From the NCBI GenBank assembly GCA_036405235.1, contig DASWYA010000001.1:124001-188000 (forward strand): DNA of 64,000 bases, given 5' to 3'. Source of the DNA: JASLCR01 sp036405235. Its GTDB lineage: Bacteria; Patescibacteriota; Saccharimonadia; Saccharimonadales; Saccharimonadaceae. The translations under genes were made by a program, and so were the position numbers. Shown here piece after piece: positions 33,620 through 42,537 of the stretch (positions are counted from its first letter, which is position 1; each line of letters begins with the position of its first letter). The notes below the pieces were generated by a model that worked only from the letters and a program-made list of their open reading frames with translations, did no database searches and had not been told where the DNA came from.

Positions 33620-35668
33620 TTATTGACTGGTTTTTTCACTGCCTTGATCTCTGACGGGAATTTGGACACCTGGTGTGGTACGAAGTGTGTATGCGCCTGG
33701 ATTTTGTTCAATGGAAGCGAGTGTTGGCGCCGGAGCAGCCGGGGCGGATGGCGCTGGTGTTGCGAGTGGCTGCGGTATAGGTACCGGTGGAGCTGTTGGA
33801 GGAGGTGCAGCTGCTAGCTCAACAGGTGCTGGAGCTTGCTCGGAGGGAGCGTTAAGGACAGGAGGAGCACTACTCTCGATGCTCTGAGCTGCCAATGGCT
33901 CTTCTGATAGAAGCGGGTCAGTTGTTTGTTCAGTCGTTGAAGTGTCTATATGCGAAGTTCCAATACTATCGGCGGTAATCTCTGATGATTCAGCCTCAAG
34001 CATTCTCATGGCATCCATGCGATCTGTACGTGGCAGCTCCAAATTGAAGGTACTCCCCTTTCCTGGCTCGCTCTCGACCCATATTCGACCACCCATAACT
34101 TCAGCTAGGCGCCTACAGAGGTAAAGCCCAAGCCCAGTGCCACCGATTTCACGGGTGGCTGAATTGTCGATCCGATAAAACTTCTGGAATAAGTGTGCGA
34201 TATCTTCTTTAGCTATGCCGATGCCGCTATCTGTAATGCTAATCGTGACGTGGTCTTCAGTGCCGGTGACATCGACGACAACATCACCCTTCGGGGTGTA
34301 TTTGATAGCGTTTTCGACTAGGTTTGCTACAACTTCACGCAGATGATCGTTGTCGACATTGGCATAATAGACTGGCGTTACAACGCGGTTTGAAATACTA
34401 TCATCTGTTGCATTGGCATCTGGCTGAGGCTTGTAAAAGAGTCGCAATTTTTTTTCATCTGCTTTTGGTCTCAAGCCTTCAACGATATCTACAAGGTAGT
34501 CAATGACATCAACGATCTTAGGGTGATTTGACAGCCTTCCGTCATCTGCTTTTGAAACATCGAGAAGATCTTGGAAGAGTCGTCCTAAATGCTGCGCCGA
34601 TTCGTGTGCTTTCGTGATGAAATCACGAGCCTTTTCGTCGATGGTAGCTGTATTTGGATTGAGTGCTAGTCCAAGATAGCCTTCGATACTGGCGACCGGA
34701 GTGCGCATCTCGTGGCTGGCTGTTGAGATAAACTCAGCTTGCTCGCGCTCTTCGGCTGCTTCTTTGGTAATATCTCGAAAGACAATGATAACGCCCTCGC
34801 CGAGTTGGCCAATAGGAGAAACAGTCAGCGAAAGCAAGATTCTCTTGCTGCCACCAGTAGTGGCGTAAAATTCTTTGGTGTGAACGTCATGGTTAGTTGC
34901 TAGAACTTTCGCTATAGGGTCATTGGCGTCTGTGAGCGCCTGATTATTACCATCAGATAGCTTTAGTACTGAGGGATAATTTAACTTCAGCGCGTATTTA
35001 TCGCCCCATCCTAAGATACGTTGTGCGGCAGGGTTCATTAGCTGAATATTCCCTTTGCTGTCAGTAGCAATAACACCATCGTCAATCGCGTTAATTACGA
35101 CATCTGATTTGTTGCTGACTTGGCTTAACTCTTCTGCTAGCTGGTGGTATGCTGTCTCTTCTTGCTCTGATTTCTTCGACTTCGCATGAAAGATGATAAT
35201 ACTCGCAATTAACGGTGCAACAGTTGTCGCGACAATGATGACAATCTGTGTGATGGGTAGATTTACACTTGTATATATAAGATATCCAATGTACGATGCG
35301 GCTGCAACTGATATTGGAGCTACTCCCCATATGCCAAATGCGCCCGCAAATACAGTAATGACAACCCATAGTGAAATAAAGGAGGAAAATGCCCCGCCTG
35401 TAGCTATAGTCAGAGTGGCTGCAAGCGTGACAGTGAGTAGATAGACGCTGAGGCTGCTTGGAAAGAGCGTCTTGGGCGGTACCCAAAGGTAGAGTACGAA
35501 GCTATAAATAAATGTTGCTGCAGCGAGGGCTGCTCCCCAATCTGGCATGACGAGCGAGTCACCAATCGGCCCAAGTGTCATGAAGAATGGAAAAATATAG
35601 AGTGCAATCAGCAGGCCAGACACAAACATAGCCGCCTCTGAAATGCGCCTATGCCAGAATTTTGTCAT
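33620..35668 (-). CDS. Sensor histidine kinase with PAS domain and Pro/Ala tail
   Basis: The 682-residue kinase has about six TM helices (10-165), a PAS domain (about 195-300), a HisKA dimerisation helix with EFISTASHEMRTPVASIEGYL (His near 320), and HATPase_c motifs NLVENAIKYTPKG, DSGIGIAKEDIAHLFQKFYR and GTGLGLYLC. From about 570 the protein becomes Pro/Ala/Glu rich. Upstream of the response regulator by 54 bp, with an AAAACGC palindrome between. Signal sensed is unknown; the membrane domain lacks a large extracytoplasmic loop, so an intramembrane or cell-surface cue is likely. Confidence 0.88.
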   Translation of the reverse strand: MTKFWHRRISEAAMFVSGLLIALYIFPFFMTLGPIGDSLVMPDWGAALAAATFIYSFVLYLWVPPKTLFPSSLSVYLLTVTLAATLTIATGGAFSSFISLWVVITVFAGAFGIWGVAPISVAAASYIGYLIYTSVNLPITQIVIIVATTVAPLIASIIIFHAKSKKSEQEETAYHQLAEELSQVSNKSDVVINAIDDGVIATDSKGNIQLMNPAAQRILGWGDKYALKLNYPSVLKLSDGNNQALTDANDPIAKVLATNHDVHTKEFYATTGGSKRILLSLTVSPIGQLGEGVIIVFRDITKEAAEEREQAEFISTASHEMRTPVASIEGYLGLALNPNTATIDEKARDFITKAHESAQHLGRLFQDLLDVSKADDGRLSNHPKIVDVIDYLVDIVEGLRPKADEKKLRLFYKPQPDANATDDSISNRVVTPVYYANVDNDHLREVVANLVENAIKYTPKGDVVVDVTGTEDHVTISITDSGIGIAKEDIAHLFQKFYRIDNSATREIGGTGLGLYLCRRLAEVMGGRIWVESEPGKGSTFNLELPRTDRMDAMRMLEAESSEITADSIGTSHIDTSTTEQTTDPLLSEEPLAAQSIESSAPPVLNAPSEQAPAPVELAAAPPPTAPPVPIPQPLATPAPSAPAAPAPTLASIEQNPGAYTLRTTPGVQIPVRDQGSEKTSQ

Positions 35669-35794
35669 TGCTAACGGTTGGATTATTGCCCCCTATTTCT
35701 CTTCGATTTTATTATGTCAAAAAACGTTGCAAAATGCTATTGTTTTCTGCAAAATTTGAGCGTATGCTGAGGAGCAGAACGGAGTGAAACAAAC

Positions 35795-35869
35795 ATGAAG
35801 CTGCTACCGGACTCTCGATCGTATATCGCAATGGGCTATTGTGACTCAGGAGAGCGGCATGTCTGTTGA
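35795..35869 (+). CDS. Putative 24-codon upstream ORF
   Basis: ATG 35795 with GGAG 10 nt upstream opens MKLLPDSRSYIAMGYCDSGE..., stopping at 35869, which overlaps the start of the hydrolase gene at 35859 in another frame. This layout would couple translation of the two. The arrangement mirrors that at 7514-7567. No homologue known. Confidence 0.35.
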   Translation: MKLLPDSRSYIAMGYCDSGERHVC

Positions 35870-37040
35870 ATTTTTAGCACCTGAGCAGCGAGTAGTAGAC
35901 AGTATAGGTATAGATGGCCGACGCAGAGATGTGTCGGCTTTTGCTAGCTGGACCGCGCCAGATTCCTCTGGACAACTGGAGCAGTTAGTTGATCCGGATC
36001 TGGAAAGTGGAACTATTGGTGTTTGCAGGGTAGTACACGATGTTAAGCATGGCTACGACACTGGCCGCACCCTAGAGTACCCAGTGGAGAGTGATATATA
36101 TTTGCCGCCAGGCTGGCCAGATAATGTAGCGCCACACCCTGTTGTTATCAACACGGCGTTCTTGACGTCAAAAAGCGGGAAAACCGCGGAGTTTGCTAAG
36201 AGTGCAAGTAGTACAGGTTCGCTTGTGATTGTGACTGGCGAAGCGTACGGTACGGCCGATAATTTCAGCGGTGAGATTATGCAAGCTGGGCGCGCGCTGC
36301 GTGAATTCGGCACTGTGTCGCTCGAGCAGAAAGCAATGGATTCGTTGGCAATAACGAGAGCTATACTCGATGAGCTTGGGTATCAGGCACATGATCGTTC
36401 GATTATCACCTATGGTATGTCGCGAGGTGCAGACTTGCAGCCACTGATGGCGACCCATGCCGATCGCTACGGCCTTGATGTTCATGCTATGTTGATGAAC
36501 GACCCAACCGCAGGCAGACCACTCTATACTCCAAGCGAAGCTGTGAAAACTGGCCTGTGGGTGGCGGACGAACTGATGACGTTGACCTCACAGCTTGTAA
36601 GAAGCATCGTAAAACTTGATACTAGCGGTATCAAGACGTTGGCTCAAACAGCCGAATCACGTCCATCGCGACTTGCTGCGTATATCGGGCACAGTTTGCC
36701 TGGTCTGGCGCTTGGGCAATCGATTTTACGTTCAGGCTACAATATTGCGCCGGATACGATTGTTGCGGTTCAAACGATGGAGAGTAATATGATTGGTCAT
36801 GTCGAGGACTTTGCGCGTGCTCTTGGCGCAGCAGCAATGCCAGATTGCTTAGTAGATTGTAGACGTCACGGTAATCATTTGGATATGATGCGAGACTCAG
36901 TTGTAGGTCTTTTTCAGGAAGCGATCGTTACGCTCCAAGGCGCTACTGAGGATGGTGTTGGAAAAGCTGAGGTACGCGGAAAAGTTCAAGATATCTTCAA
37001 GCATCCAAAGGCTAAGCCTCACCTTTCGCTTGTGGCATAG
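35859..37040 (+). CDS. Alpha/beta-hydrolase-like protein
   Basis: The product (393 residues from ATG 35859, which has AGGAG 7 nt upstream) shows a hydrolase-type nucleophile elbow YGMSRGADL around residue 190 and a late His in RRHGNHLDMM near 344. A conserved SDIYLPPGWPDN opening strand and HPVVINTAFLT resemble esterase/lipase folds. No signal peptide is evident. A related style of orphan hydrolase lies at 57841. Substrate unknown. Confidence 0.65.
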   Translation: MSVEFLAPEQRVVDSIGIDGRRRDVSAFASWTAPDSSGQLEQLVDPDLESGTIGVCRVVHDVKHGYDTGRTLEYPVESDIYLPPGWPDNVAPHPVVINTAFLTSKSGKTAEFAKSASSTGSLVIVTGEAYGTADNFSGEIMQAGRALREFGTVSLEQKAMDSLAITRAILDELGYQAHDRSIITYGMSRGADLQPLMATHADRYGLDVHAMLMNDPTAGRPLYTPSEAVKTGLWVADELMTLTSQLVRSIVKLDTSGIKTLAQTAESRPSRLAAYIGHSLPGLALGQSILRSGYNIAPDTIVAVQTMESNMIGHVEDFARALGAAAMPDCLVDCRRHGNHLDMMRDSVVGLFQEAIVTLQGATEDGVGKAEVRGKVQDIFKHPKAKPHLSLVA

Positions 37041-37051
37041 CGGCTAGACTT

Positions 37052-37603
37052 TTACTTAAAAGTGACTCTGCACTCGGTAGCATTGTAGCTTGGTACATTC
37101 TGTGCTACCCCGCGTCCACACTTTTGATTCTGTCCAGGGACATAATATATGAAAAAGCCTTCATCGGTTGCACCGGTGAGATTATAGGAAATACCTCGTA
37201 TTTCTGTACCACCAGATTTGATACTTATGTCTGATACGTCCGGCAAATTACCAAGTACCGATGAGAATTGTGTATTGAGTGTTGTGTTTGAGAAAGCTGC
37301 ATCTGTGCCGTTGCCGTTCACGCAAGAGTTTGCACCAAACACTCCTTTTGCTGGGTATGGTCCAAGACAAGCTAGAGTCACGTTGGAGCCTGGCGTGGGA
37401 TTAGGAAAGTTGCCGTTTGTACTTTTGTATATCTGTACTCCTTTGGTATAGGCGTCAATTGCGGCTAACATTTTTGCCGAACGTGCCGAGTCTTGAACTC
37501 CATTAAACGCTACCGTACTTATAGATGCTAAAATGGCTATCACTACTATTACTACTAGTAATTCAACAATAGTAAAACCAGACTGTTTTTCTTTAATTAA
37601 CAT
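37052..37603 (-). CDS. Type IV pilin-like protein (prepilin)
   Basis: The 183-residue protein starts MLIKEKQSGFTIVELLVVIVVIAILASIS, a classical prepilin signal with cleavage Gly and Glu-5. The extracellular part (about 35-183) has Cys residues that could pair (CLGPYP...NSCVNGN and KCGRG...TECRVTF near the end). TATAAT followed by AAGG precedes the ATG by about 15 nt. It lies just outside the tRNA-associated cassette. Third orphan pilin of the window. Confidence 0.87.
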   Translation of the reverse strand: MLIKEKQSGFTIVELLVVIVVIAILASISTVAFNGVQDSARSAKMLAAIDAYTKGVQIYKSTNGNFPNPTPGSNVTLACLGPYPAKGVFGANSCVNGNGTDAAFSNTTLNTQFSSVLGNLPDVSDISIKSGGTEIRGISYNLTGATDEGFFIYYVPGQNQKCGRGVAQNVPSYNATECRVTFK

Positions 37604-37671
37604 AAATAGACTTACCTTATTATAGTAAATCTAATGGCTTTTTGCTAATGCTTAAGTAGGCTGAGGAAAGG

Positions 37672-37731
37672 CATCAAAAAAGACCTTTCTGATCAAGAAA
37701 AGTCCCTTATGGTGAACTACATTAAATCGAA
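37672..37731 (-). repeat. Degenerate copy of tRNA-Glu 3' end plus terminator (att-like)
   Basis: Aligned with 42001-42061: 14 identical bases (CATCAAAAAAGACC), a 9-5-9 hairpin of identical size but different stem bases (37682-37704), then GTC.CTT.TGGTGA.CT and AATCGAA, which correspond to the CCA end and T-loop of tRNA-Glu. It therefore looks like a decayed tRNA 3' end marking the far boundary of an integrated segment. The hairpin with its A6 tract still works as a minus-strand terminator for the three-gene operon. Confidence 0.6.
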
Positions 37732-37852
37732 ATGGAACGAAATCTGTAGTGAGTTACGCGTAATATACAGCTACATGCAAACAATAACAGTAGTTGATAG
37801 CATCCCCGCTCTGAGTAGAACGTAGTATTGTGCTTGATCTTAGGTATTCTGA

Positions 37853-38719
37853 CTATTTTTTAGGCGTTGGCGTGGCACGAAAGTGCCGAGTATCAAGTAA
37901 GAATACATTTCCACGTAATTTGTGCCATTTATCGATACACCTCAGAACTTCAGCGATTGCTTCTAGGAGCAACTTTCTTCCGTCATTATTGGCTAGCATT
38001 GGAAGCGTATATTCGACTCGATACTTTCCGACGTTTATATCGTTAAAAGCAGCCACGACAAATTGATCAGTCTTTTTTGTCTTTGCCATAAGTAGGTATC
38101 GATTCTCGAATTTGTTAACACTATTAAGTTCATTTCCGTTGACCACTTTATATCTATCATTAGGTTCGCCATTTGCCTTGTAATAGCGTGGCTCGGTGGC
38201 AATCTCAAGTTGCCTTATGGCACTTATGAGACGTATGAAATTGTTACGCTCCTCGACATTCAGATTGTTGTAGGTTAACTCGCTAGAAACAAGGTCATTA
38301 ATAGACTTCTCGCTTTGAAGCCAATCCGTTGCTAAGAAGAAAGCCATTACACTATTTGTTTCAATGTTCTTCTGTATTTCTTCCGGTGCCATTTGTAACA
38401 ACTTAAGTACCTTATTTAACCCTGGGGTCGGAGTCCCTATCACTAACGGAGCTATGTGATTCAATAGAGTAAGAAGTTCGCGATCAGCCTGCATTTTCAC
38501 GTAATCAGATAAATCTCTATTCTTCTCTGCTTCCGCCTTCTCTCTCACCTTTTCATATAGGAGAATTACAATTGGTATAACGACAAGACTGGCGCTAATA
38601 TTGACCAATAAATCCGATAACTTTCTGTCAAAGCAAAGTGATACCAAGAACAATATAATACCCGCCACCAAAGGCAGTAGATAGGGGTACCTATTTATTA
38701 TTGATTTGAGGGTATTCAT
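37853..38719 (-). CDS. Two-TM membrane protein of the three-gene cassette
   Basis: A 288-residue protein with two TM helices at about 10-27 and 33-52 (LLPLVAGIILFLVSLCF; LVNISASLVVIPIVILLY) followed by a charged coiled-coil-like stretch (EKVREKAEAEKNRDLSDYVKM) and a helical cytoplasmic domain. The layout resembles membrane-bound effectors or sensors of defence systems. It starts 6 nt after the stop of the 850-residue gene, so it is the last gene of the operon. No family recognised. Confidence 0.7.
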   Translation of the reverse strand: MNTLKSIINRYPYLLPLVAGIILFLVSLCFDRKLSDLLVNISASLVVIPIVILLYEKVREKAEAEKNRDLSDYVKMQADRELLTLLNHIAPLVIGTPTPGLNKVLKLLQMAPEEIQKNIETNSVMAFFLATDWLQSEKSINDLVSSELTYNNLNVEERNNFIRLISAIRQLEIATEPRYYKANGEPNDRYKVVNGNELNSVNKFENRYLLMAKTKKTDQFVVAAFNDINVGKYRVEYTLPMLANNDGRKLLLEAIAEVLRCIDKWHKLRGNVFLLDTRHFRATPTPKK

Positions 38720-38725
38720 TGTAAG

Positions 38726-41278
38726 CTAGGAGCCCTTAACGACATTACGATATTCCGTGTAACCTTTAGCAACCAGTTTGTTTGCTAAGTCTATTGCTAA
38801 TTGTTTTACAGTGTCATCACTTGAGGTATACGCATTCTTGATGATGGCCGTGGCATTCTTATTCCAACTCGATACAGCCCAACGCTCTTTGGCTCCATCT
38901 ACCATAGCAGATAAAGCTTTTAGAGATTCCATCGGGTATCTCTCCACTAACTTCTCCATATACTCAAGTGCAGCAAAATCTAGATGAATTTTACCCGCCT
39001 TCGAGGAGACATAGGTAAGCTGCTCTAGGGACCACTTCGGATCAAACTTACCAGAGGCAAACCAAGTGCCAAACTCCTCCAGAGCTTCCAGCTTACTATC
39101 ATCCTTCTTCGTCAAATCGACTATAGCCTCCCAAAGTTCAGATAACTTCTTAATGTGTGCCTCTTCTGTTTTTTCACCTTTGCTTTTATAGAGTCTAAAG
39201 CCGATGAAATTCGCTAGCTCTTTAATATATGTTTTATCGGCGGTTTTTAGTAGTGTAGTCATCATCGAGTTTTTGGATACATCCATATCGGTATACCAAT
39301 AATGTAAGGCGAGATGCTGTGTAAAACTCTTTAGTCCGTCATGACGCGCCTTGGTCTTGTCATCTGGTGGAGCAGCGAGCCTAGGTAATTGTCTTTTAAA
39401 TACATTACCTAGTATCCTTAACGCATCTTCATGAACGCGGTTAAACATTACATACGCATCAAAAGCCGCTTTGCCTAATTTGTCATCCGAGAATATAACA
39501 TCTATATTTCTTGTTGCCCAGTCTTCATCGGCGCCATATAGCACCTCGAAGCGCCACCCGTATACGGCACGCATTGCAGCCGAAGGGTCATTCTTAGGGC
39601 TTAGGTGCCAGTCTAATTCGTCGAATATTAACTTGTATTGTGCTTTATTCGCCTTGCTCCTGTTCATCCAAGCTAATAAATATGCTGTTGCATGCAAAGC
39701 ATTACCTCTATTGGAGTTAATGGAGAGATCAACTGGCTCAAAGTTGGAGTCGCTTTTATCGACAGGGTCTCCGTCTCTACATAAAAGTAATACCAACTTG
39801 ATTGCAGCATCAAGGCTTTTGTTAGTCATCCGTTCTGTTTTATCTTCTTTTTTGCCTGCTAGTTTTTCAACTAATCTAAGAGAGCTTGCCTTAGACCACG
39901 AATAATAATCATGCTGCTCACTCTCCTCAAGTTCATTGTTGGTCTGGTAGATCTCTGCCAAGTCTACGAGTATATTTGCGGTAATATTTTCATCTAAATC
40001 ATCTATCACTTCTTCAAATGCTTGAATGGCTTCATTCAGGTACTCATTTTTAGTAGTAGCTAGTTCTTTCAAAAGAGATGCGAAACGTTCCGGATTGGTC
40101 TTAACTAACTGCCCTAGTTCTTTGGCTACAGAATCCCTCTCAAAGAGCCAGCCCGTTTCATCTTTATAAGTTTTTAGTTTCTCTATGAGATCAACGTCCG
40201 ACAGGCCTTCTAATACTTTGGTCGGCTTTTCAGTAACAATGCCAGATCTGACTTTGCCTACACCGTTTTTTTCGCCCTCTAATATACTTTTTAACTTCTT
40301 ATCACTGATTAACGAATCATAAAATAGCCTAAAAGCTCTCACATCCTTATAATTACGGAGTCCAAACTCCACAATCCGCTTAAAGATAGAGTACTTATTG
40401 ACTGCTAGCTGTTTGAGTTTTGCCAGCTTATCTAGATCACTGATACTATCATCTTGCATCAGTATCACAACACTGTCACGTAGCGCAGTTGTCAGTATGT
40501 CGTCTGGATCATCACCATACTCGTTGTCTTCTGCAATGTTTGGTCGTGAAATAAATGAGAAATCGTCAACCTTCTCCTTCAAAGCAACTTTTTCTCCATC
40601 CTCTTTAAAGAACGTTAACTCATAATCTATAGCCTTTTGTAATAAGTCGGCATACATATCGATTGTTGCAAGTGGCGCGGCTTTTACGAGTGATGGAGTG
40701 ATTTTTTCGACTACATCTTTATAGTCATGATCTCTATATTTTGTTGTTGGCTTGATCATTACGTAGTTAGATTCAAGTTTTTCATCTTTTTTAGGATCAG
40801 GTAGCACTTCAAGCATTTCTCTAGCCAGACCCAGAGCCGGCCTATCATAGCCACCATCTGCAAGCTTACAGATAAATTGAGATGCTGCTTGATGTAGGAG
40901 TAGAAATTGCGAGCTATTAGTATACTTCTTGACGGTTTCTGTCATCCTAAATACCTTAACAACATCGATTTTGAGTAGTATGTTAACAATATCGTCCATA
41001 ACCCTCTCATTATCTGTACTGGGAAGAGATTTGATTATATCCAAGACCTCATCTGGTGCCTTATCTGCGATGCGCAACAGATAACCACTCTCTGGCCATA
41101 CGGGAAATTGTATATAACCATCCTCACGTATTGCAGGTGGTGGTGTGGTAAAAAATCCCTTTTCCTTTAGTGGCAGTAGCCAAGCGGGACTATTAATACT
41201 ATTGAAAAAATAGCTATAAGCAACCGGAGTCTTATTTATCTTCTCTAGTGTTTTGTCCATTAGCTCATCAGAAATCAT
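38726..41278 (-). CDS. 850-residue helical-repeat protein of the three-gene cassette
   Basis: A long, almost entirely helical protein that reads like HEAT/ARM-type repeats. Near the N-terminus (about 20-85) is the block AYSYFFNSINSPAWLLPLKEKGFF...FPVWPESGYLLRIADKAPDEV, which I associate with the C-terminal repeat regions of large STAND-type or other antiviral proteins. No NTPase or nuclease motif is visible, so here that region stands alone. It overlaps the preceding gene by 4 bp (translational coupling). Codon use is more AT-rich than neighbouring housekeeping genes. A scaffold or sensor role in defence is inference. Confidence 0.7.
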   Translation of the reverse strand: MISDELMDKTLEKINKTPVAYSYFFNSINSPAWLLPLKEKGFFTTPPPAIREDGYIQFPVWPESGYLLRIADKAPDEVLDIIKSLPSTDNERVMDDIVNILLKIDVVKVFRMTETVKKYTNSSQFLLLHQAASQFICKLADGGYDRPALGLAREMLEVLPDPKKDEKLESNYVMIKPTTKYRDHDYKDVVEKITPSLVKAAPLATIDMYADLLQKAIDYELTFFKEDGEKVALKEKVDDFSFISRPNIAEDNEYGDDPDDILTTALRDSVVILMQDDSISDLDKLAKLKQLAVNKYSIFKRIVEFGLRNYKDVRAFRLFYDSLISDKKLKSILEGEKNGVGKVRSGIVTEKPTKVLEGLSDVDLIEKLKTYKDETGWLFERDSVAKELGQLVKTNPERFASLLKELATTKNEYLNEAIQAFEEVIDDLDENITANILVDLAEIYQTNNELEESEQHDYYSWSKASSLRLVEKLAGKKEDKTERMTNKSLDAAIKLVLLLCRDGDPVDKSDSNFEPVDLSINSNRGNALHATAYLLAWMNRSKANKAQYKLIFDELDWHLSPKNDPSAAMRAVYGWRFEVLYGADEDWATRNIDVIFSDDKLGKAAFDAYVMFNRVHEDALRILGNVFKRQLPRLAAPPDDKTKARHDGLKSFTQHLALHYWYTDMDVSKNSMMTTLLKTADKTYIKELANFIGFRLYKSKGEKTEEAHIKKLSELWEAIVDLTKKDDSKLEALEEFGTWFASGKFDPKWSLEQLTYVSSKAGKIHLDFAALEYMEKLVERYPMESLKALSAMVDGAKERWAVSSWNKNATAIIKNAYTSSDDTVKQLAIDLANKLVAKGYTEYRNVVKGS

Positions 41279-41802
41279 ATAGCATCTCCCTCCGCTATAA
41301 GCATGTCTAGCTCCTCCAAGTCAGGTATTGGCTCAGGGTTAATTAGATTCAGTAGACATTCTTCAAGGTTAATTATGGCCTCTTTAACTTCGTTTATCGT
41401 TGTTTCTGGCTTGTTATGGTGAGCAACGGCCATGAAAAAATCTCTCAGTGGCCAAAGTATATTCAGCTGAGTCGTTAGAAGCTGTGCAGGCGTTTGGCTA
41501 GATCCATTAAATGTTTTTATAAGGGCGATAATCTGAACCTTTCGTGTGCTGGGATCGTCTTTCTCGATTGGTACTTCGGGGATGCGAAGAGGCGCTTTCT
41601 CAATTAGCTCACGCATAGAATGACAAACCTGTGGTAACATGTCGGGATTATCAGTCGAATTAAGTGTAGTCCATGATCCTTTGAGCATATCAGCGAGGTC
41701 TTGGGATTTTTCCGATAACAATTCAAGCAAACGTAAGGTGCGCGAATCAAGGCTAATGGCTTGAGTAGCACCATTGGTTGTATTTTTGGCATCCTCATTC
41801 AC
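41275..41802 (-). CDS. Small helical protein heading the three-gene cassette
   Basis: A 175-residue helical protein (MNEDAKNTTNGATQAISLD...) with no recognised motif, acidic at the C-terminus (EEL DMLIAEGDAI). Its stop overlaps the start of the 850-residue gene, and it is the first gene after the rod-like RNA and tRNA-Glu. A CATAAT box lies 11 nt before the ATG. It may be a partner or an activator of the large protein. Confidence 0.65.
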   Translation of the reverse strand: MNEDAKNTTNGATQAISLDSRTLRLLELLSEKSQDLADMLKGSWTTLNSTDNPDMLPQVCHSMRELIEKAPLRIPEVPIEKDDPSTRKVQIIALIKTFNGSSQTPAQLLTTQLNILWPLRDFFMAVAHHNKPETTINEVKEAIINLEECLLNLINPEPIPDLEELDMLIAEGDAI

Positions 41803-41863
41803 AACTCTAATTATGTCATAAAACAGGATATAAGTACTGAGGCGACAACGCTATAATAAGTCT

Positions 41864-41970
41864 GTCTAGATTTTTTCAAATACAGCGCAGGGCTGTTTTA
41901 AACCCCTAACTTTAGAAATGGGCAACCGTTGATAGAAGTTAGGTTCATCCCTGCTTTGAAAAGTCTAGAC
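41864..41970. ncRNA. Candidate 107-nt rod-like RNA
   Basis: The outer arms 41864-41880 and 41955-41970 pair almost perfectly (GTCTAGA...CAAA with TTTGAAAA...CTAGAC), continued by GCAGGG/CCCTGC (41887-41892 with 41949-41954) and CCTAACTT/AAGTTAGG (41905-41912 with 41936-41943) capped by a 23-nt loop. A TATAAT at about 41852 would start a plus-strand transcript at its left edge, but the strand is not certain. It does not show the SRP tip or 6S features. It could regulate the adjacent cassette. Confidence 0.45.
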
Positions 41971-42000
41971 AACCTTTAATGCACTTTACACCTTAGCGAA

Positions 42001-42061
42001 CATCAAAAAAGACCCATCCATGACGGATGAGTCTCTTGTGGTGACCTCACGGGGAATCGAA
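42001..42061 (-). repeat. tRNA-Glu-proximal copy of the att-like repeat
   Basis: This is the intact counterpart of 37672-37731: it comprises the tRNA-Glu terminator and the 3' quarter of the tRNA gene. Together they bracket 4.3 kb with the three-gene operon. Confidence 0.6.
42005..42033 (-). terminator. Rho-independent terminator of tRNA-Glu
   Basis: On the minus strand, GACTCATCC-gtcat-GGATGGGTC followed by TTTTTT, starting 5 nt after the tRNA CCA. Confidence 0.9.
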
Positions 42062-42113
42062 CCCCGATTGCCAGGATGAGAACCTGATGTCCTAACCGTT
42101 AGACGATGAGGCC
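42039..42113 (-). tRNA. tRNA-Glu (anticodon CTC)
   Basis: The minus-strand cloverleaf has acceptor GGCCTCA/TGAGGTC, D-arm TCGTCTAACGGTTAGGA, anticodon loop TTCTCAT with CTC at 34-36 between CAGG/CCTG, T-arm CGGGGTTCGATTCCCCG, discriminator A and an encoded CCA. It reads GAG codons. The gene's 3' side faces the three-gene cassette. Confidence 0.95.
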
Positions 42114-42156
42114 ACAACGCTTCTTACTCTACCAAAACAGAGGCGAGATGTCCAGA

Positions 42157-42534
42157 TTATGCACCAAGTTGTTCAACGATAGAGAGGAGTTTTTTGGGTG
42201 TAATGTCTGCTTTGATCAAATATGCGTCGACATCGTGTTCCATTGCCATACGTGATTCTTCGTCTTGTTCGAAATTTGTCAGTACGACTACTTTTGTATT
42301 TGGAATGAGATTTTCTTTGCCTCCTCGAAGTGCTGCCAAGATCTCGGAGCCGCGTAGCTCAGGTAGCATGATATCTAGCAAGATAAGATCGTATGGTTTA
42401 TTGCGAGCAGCGACTAGTCCGTCATTGCCATCAACCATCCAGTCGACGTCGTAGTTGGCTTTTTTGAGGCTACGCACATACATCTCACCAATGAAACGGT
42501 CGTCTTCGATAATGAGAATTGATTTTATTGCCAT
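42157..42534 (-). CDS. Single-domain response regulator (CheY-like)
   Basis: The 125-residue receiver has the acidic pair EDD (10-12), phosphoacceptor D54 in LILLDIMLP and a Lys in LIKAD near 108. No output domain. It starts 3 nt after the histidine kinase stop, so they form an operon and presumably a phosphorelay pair. Start directly follows the kinase message. Confidence 0.9.
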   Translation of the reverse strand: MAIKSILIIEDDRFIGEMYVRSLKKANYDVDWMVDGNDGLVAARNKPYDLILLDIMLPELRGSEILAALRGGKENLIPNTKVVVLTNFEQDEESRMAMEHDVDAYLIKADITPKKLLSIVEQLGA

Positions 42535-42537
42535 GTG

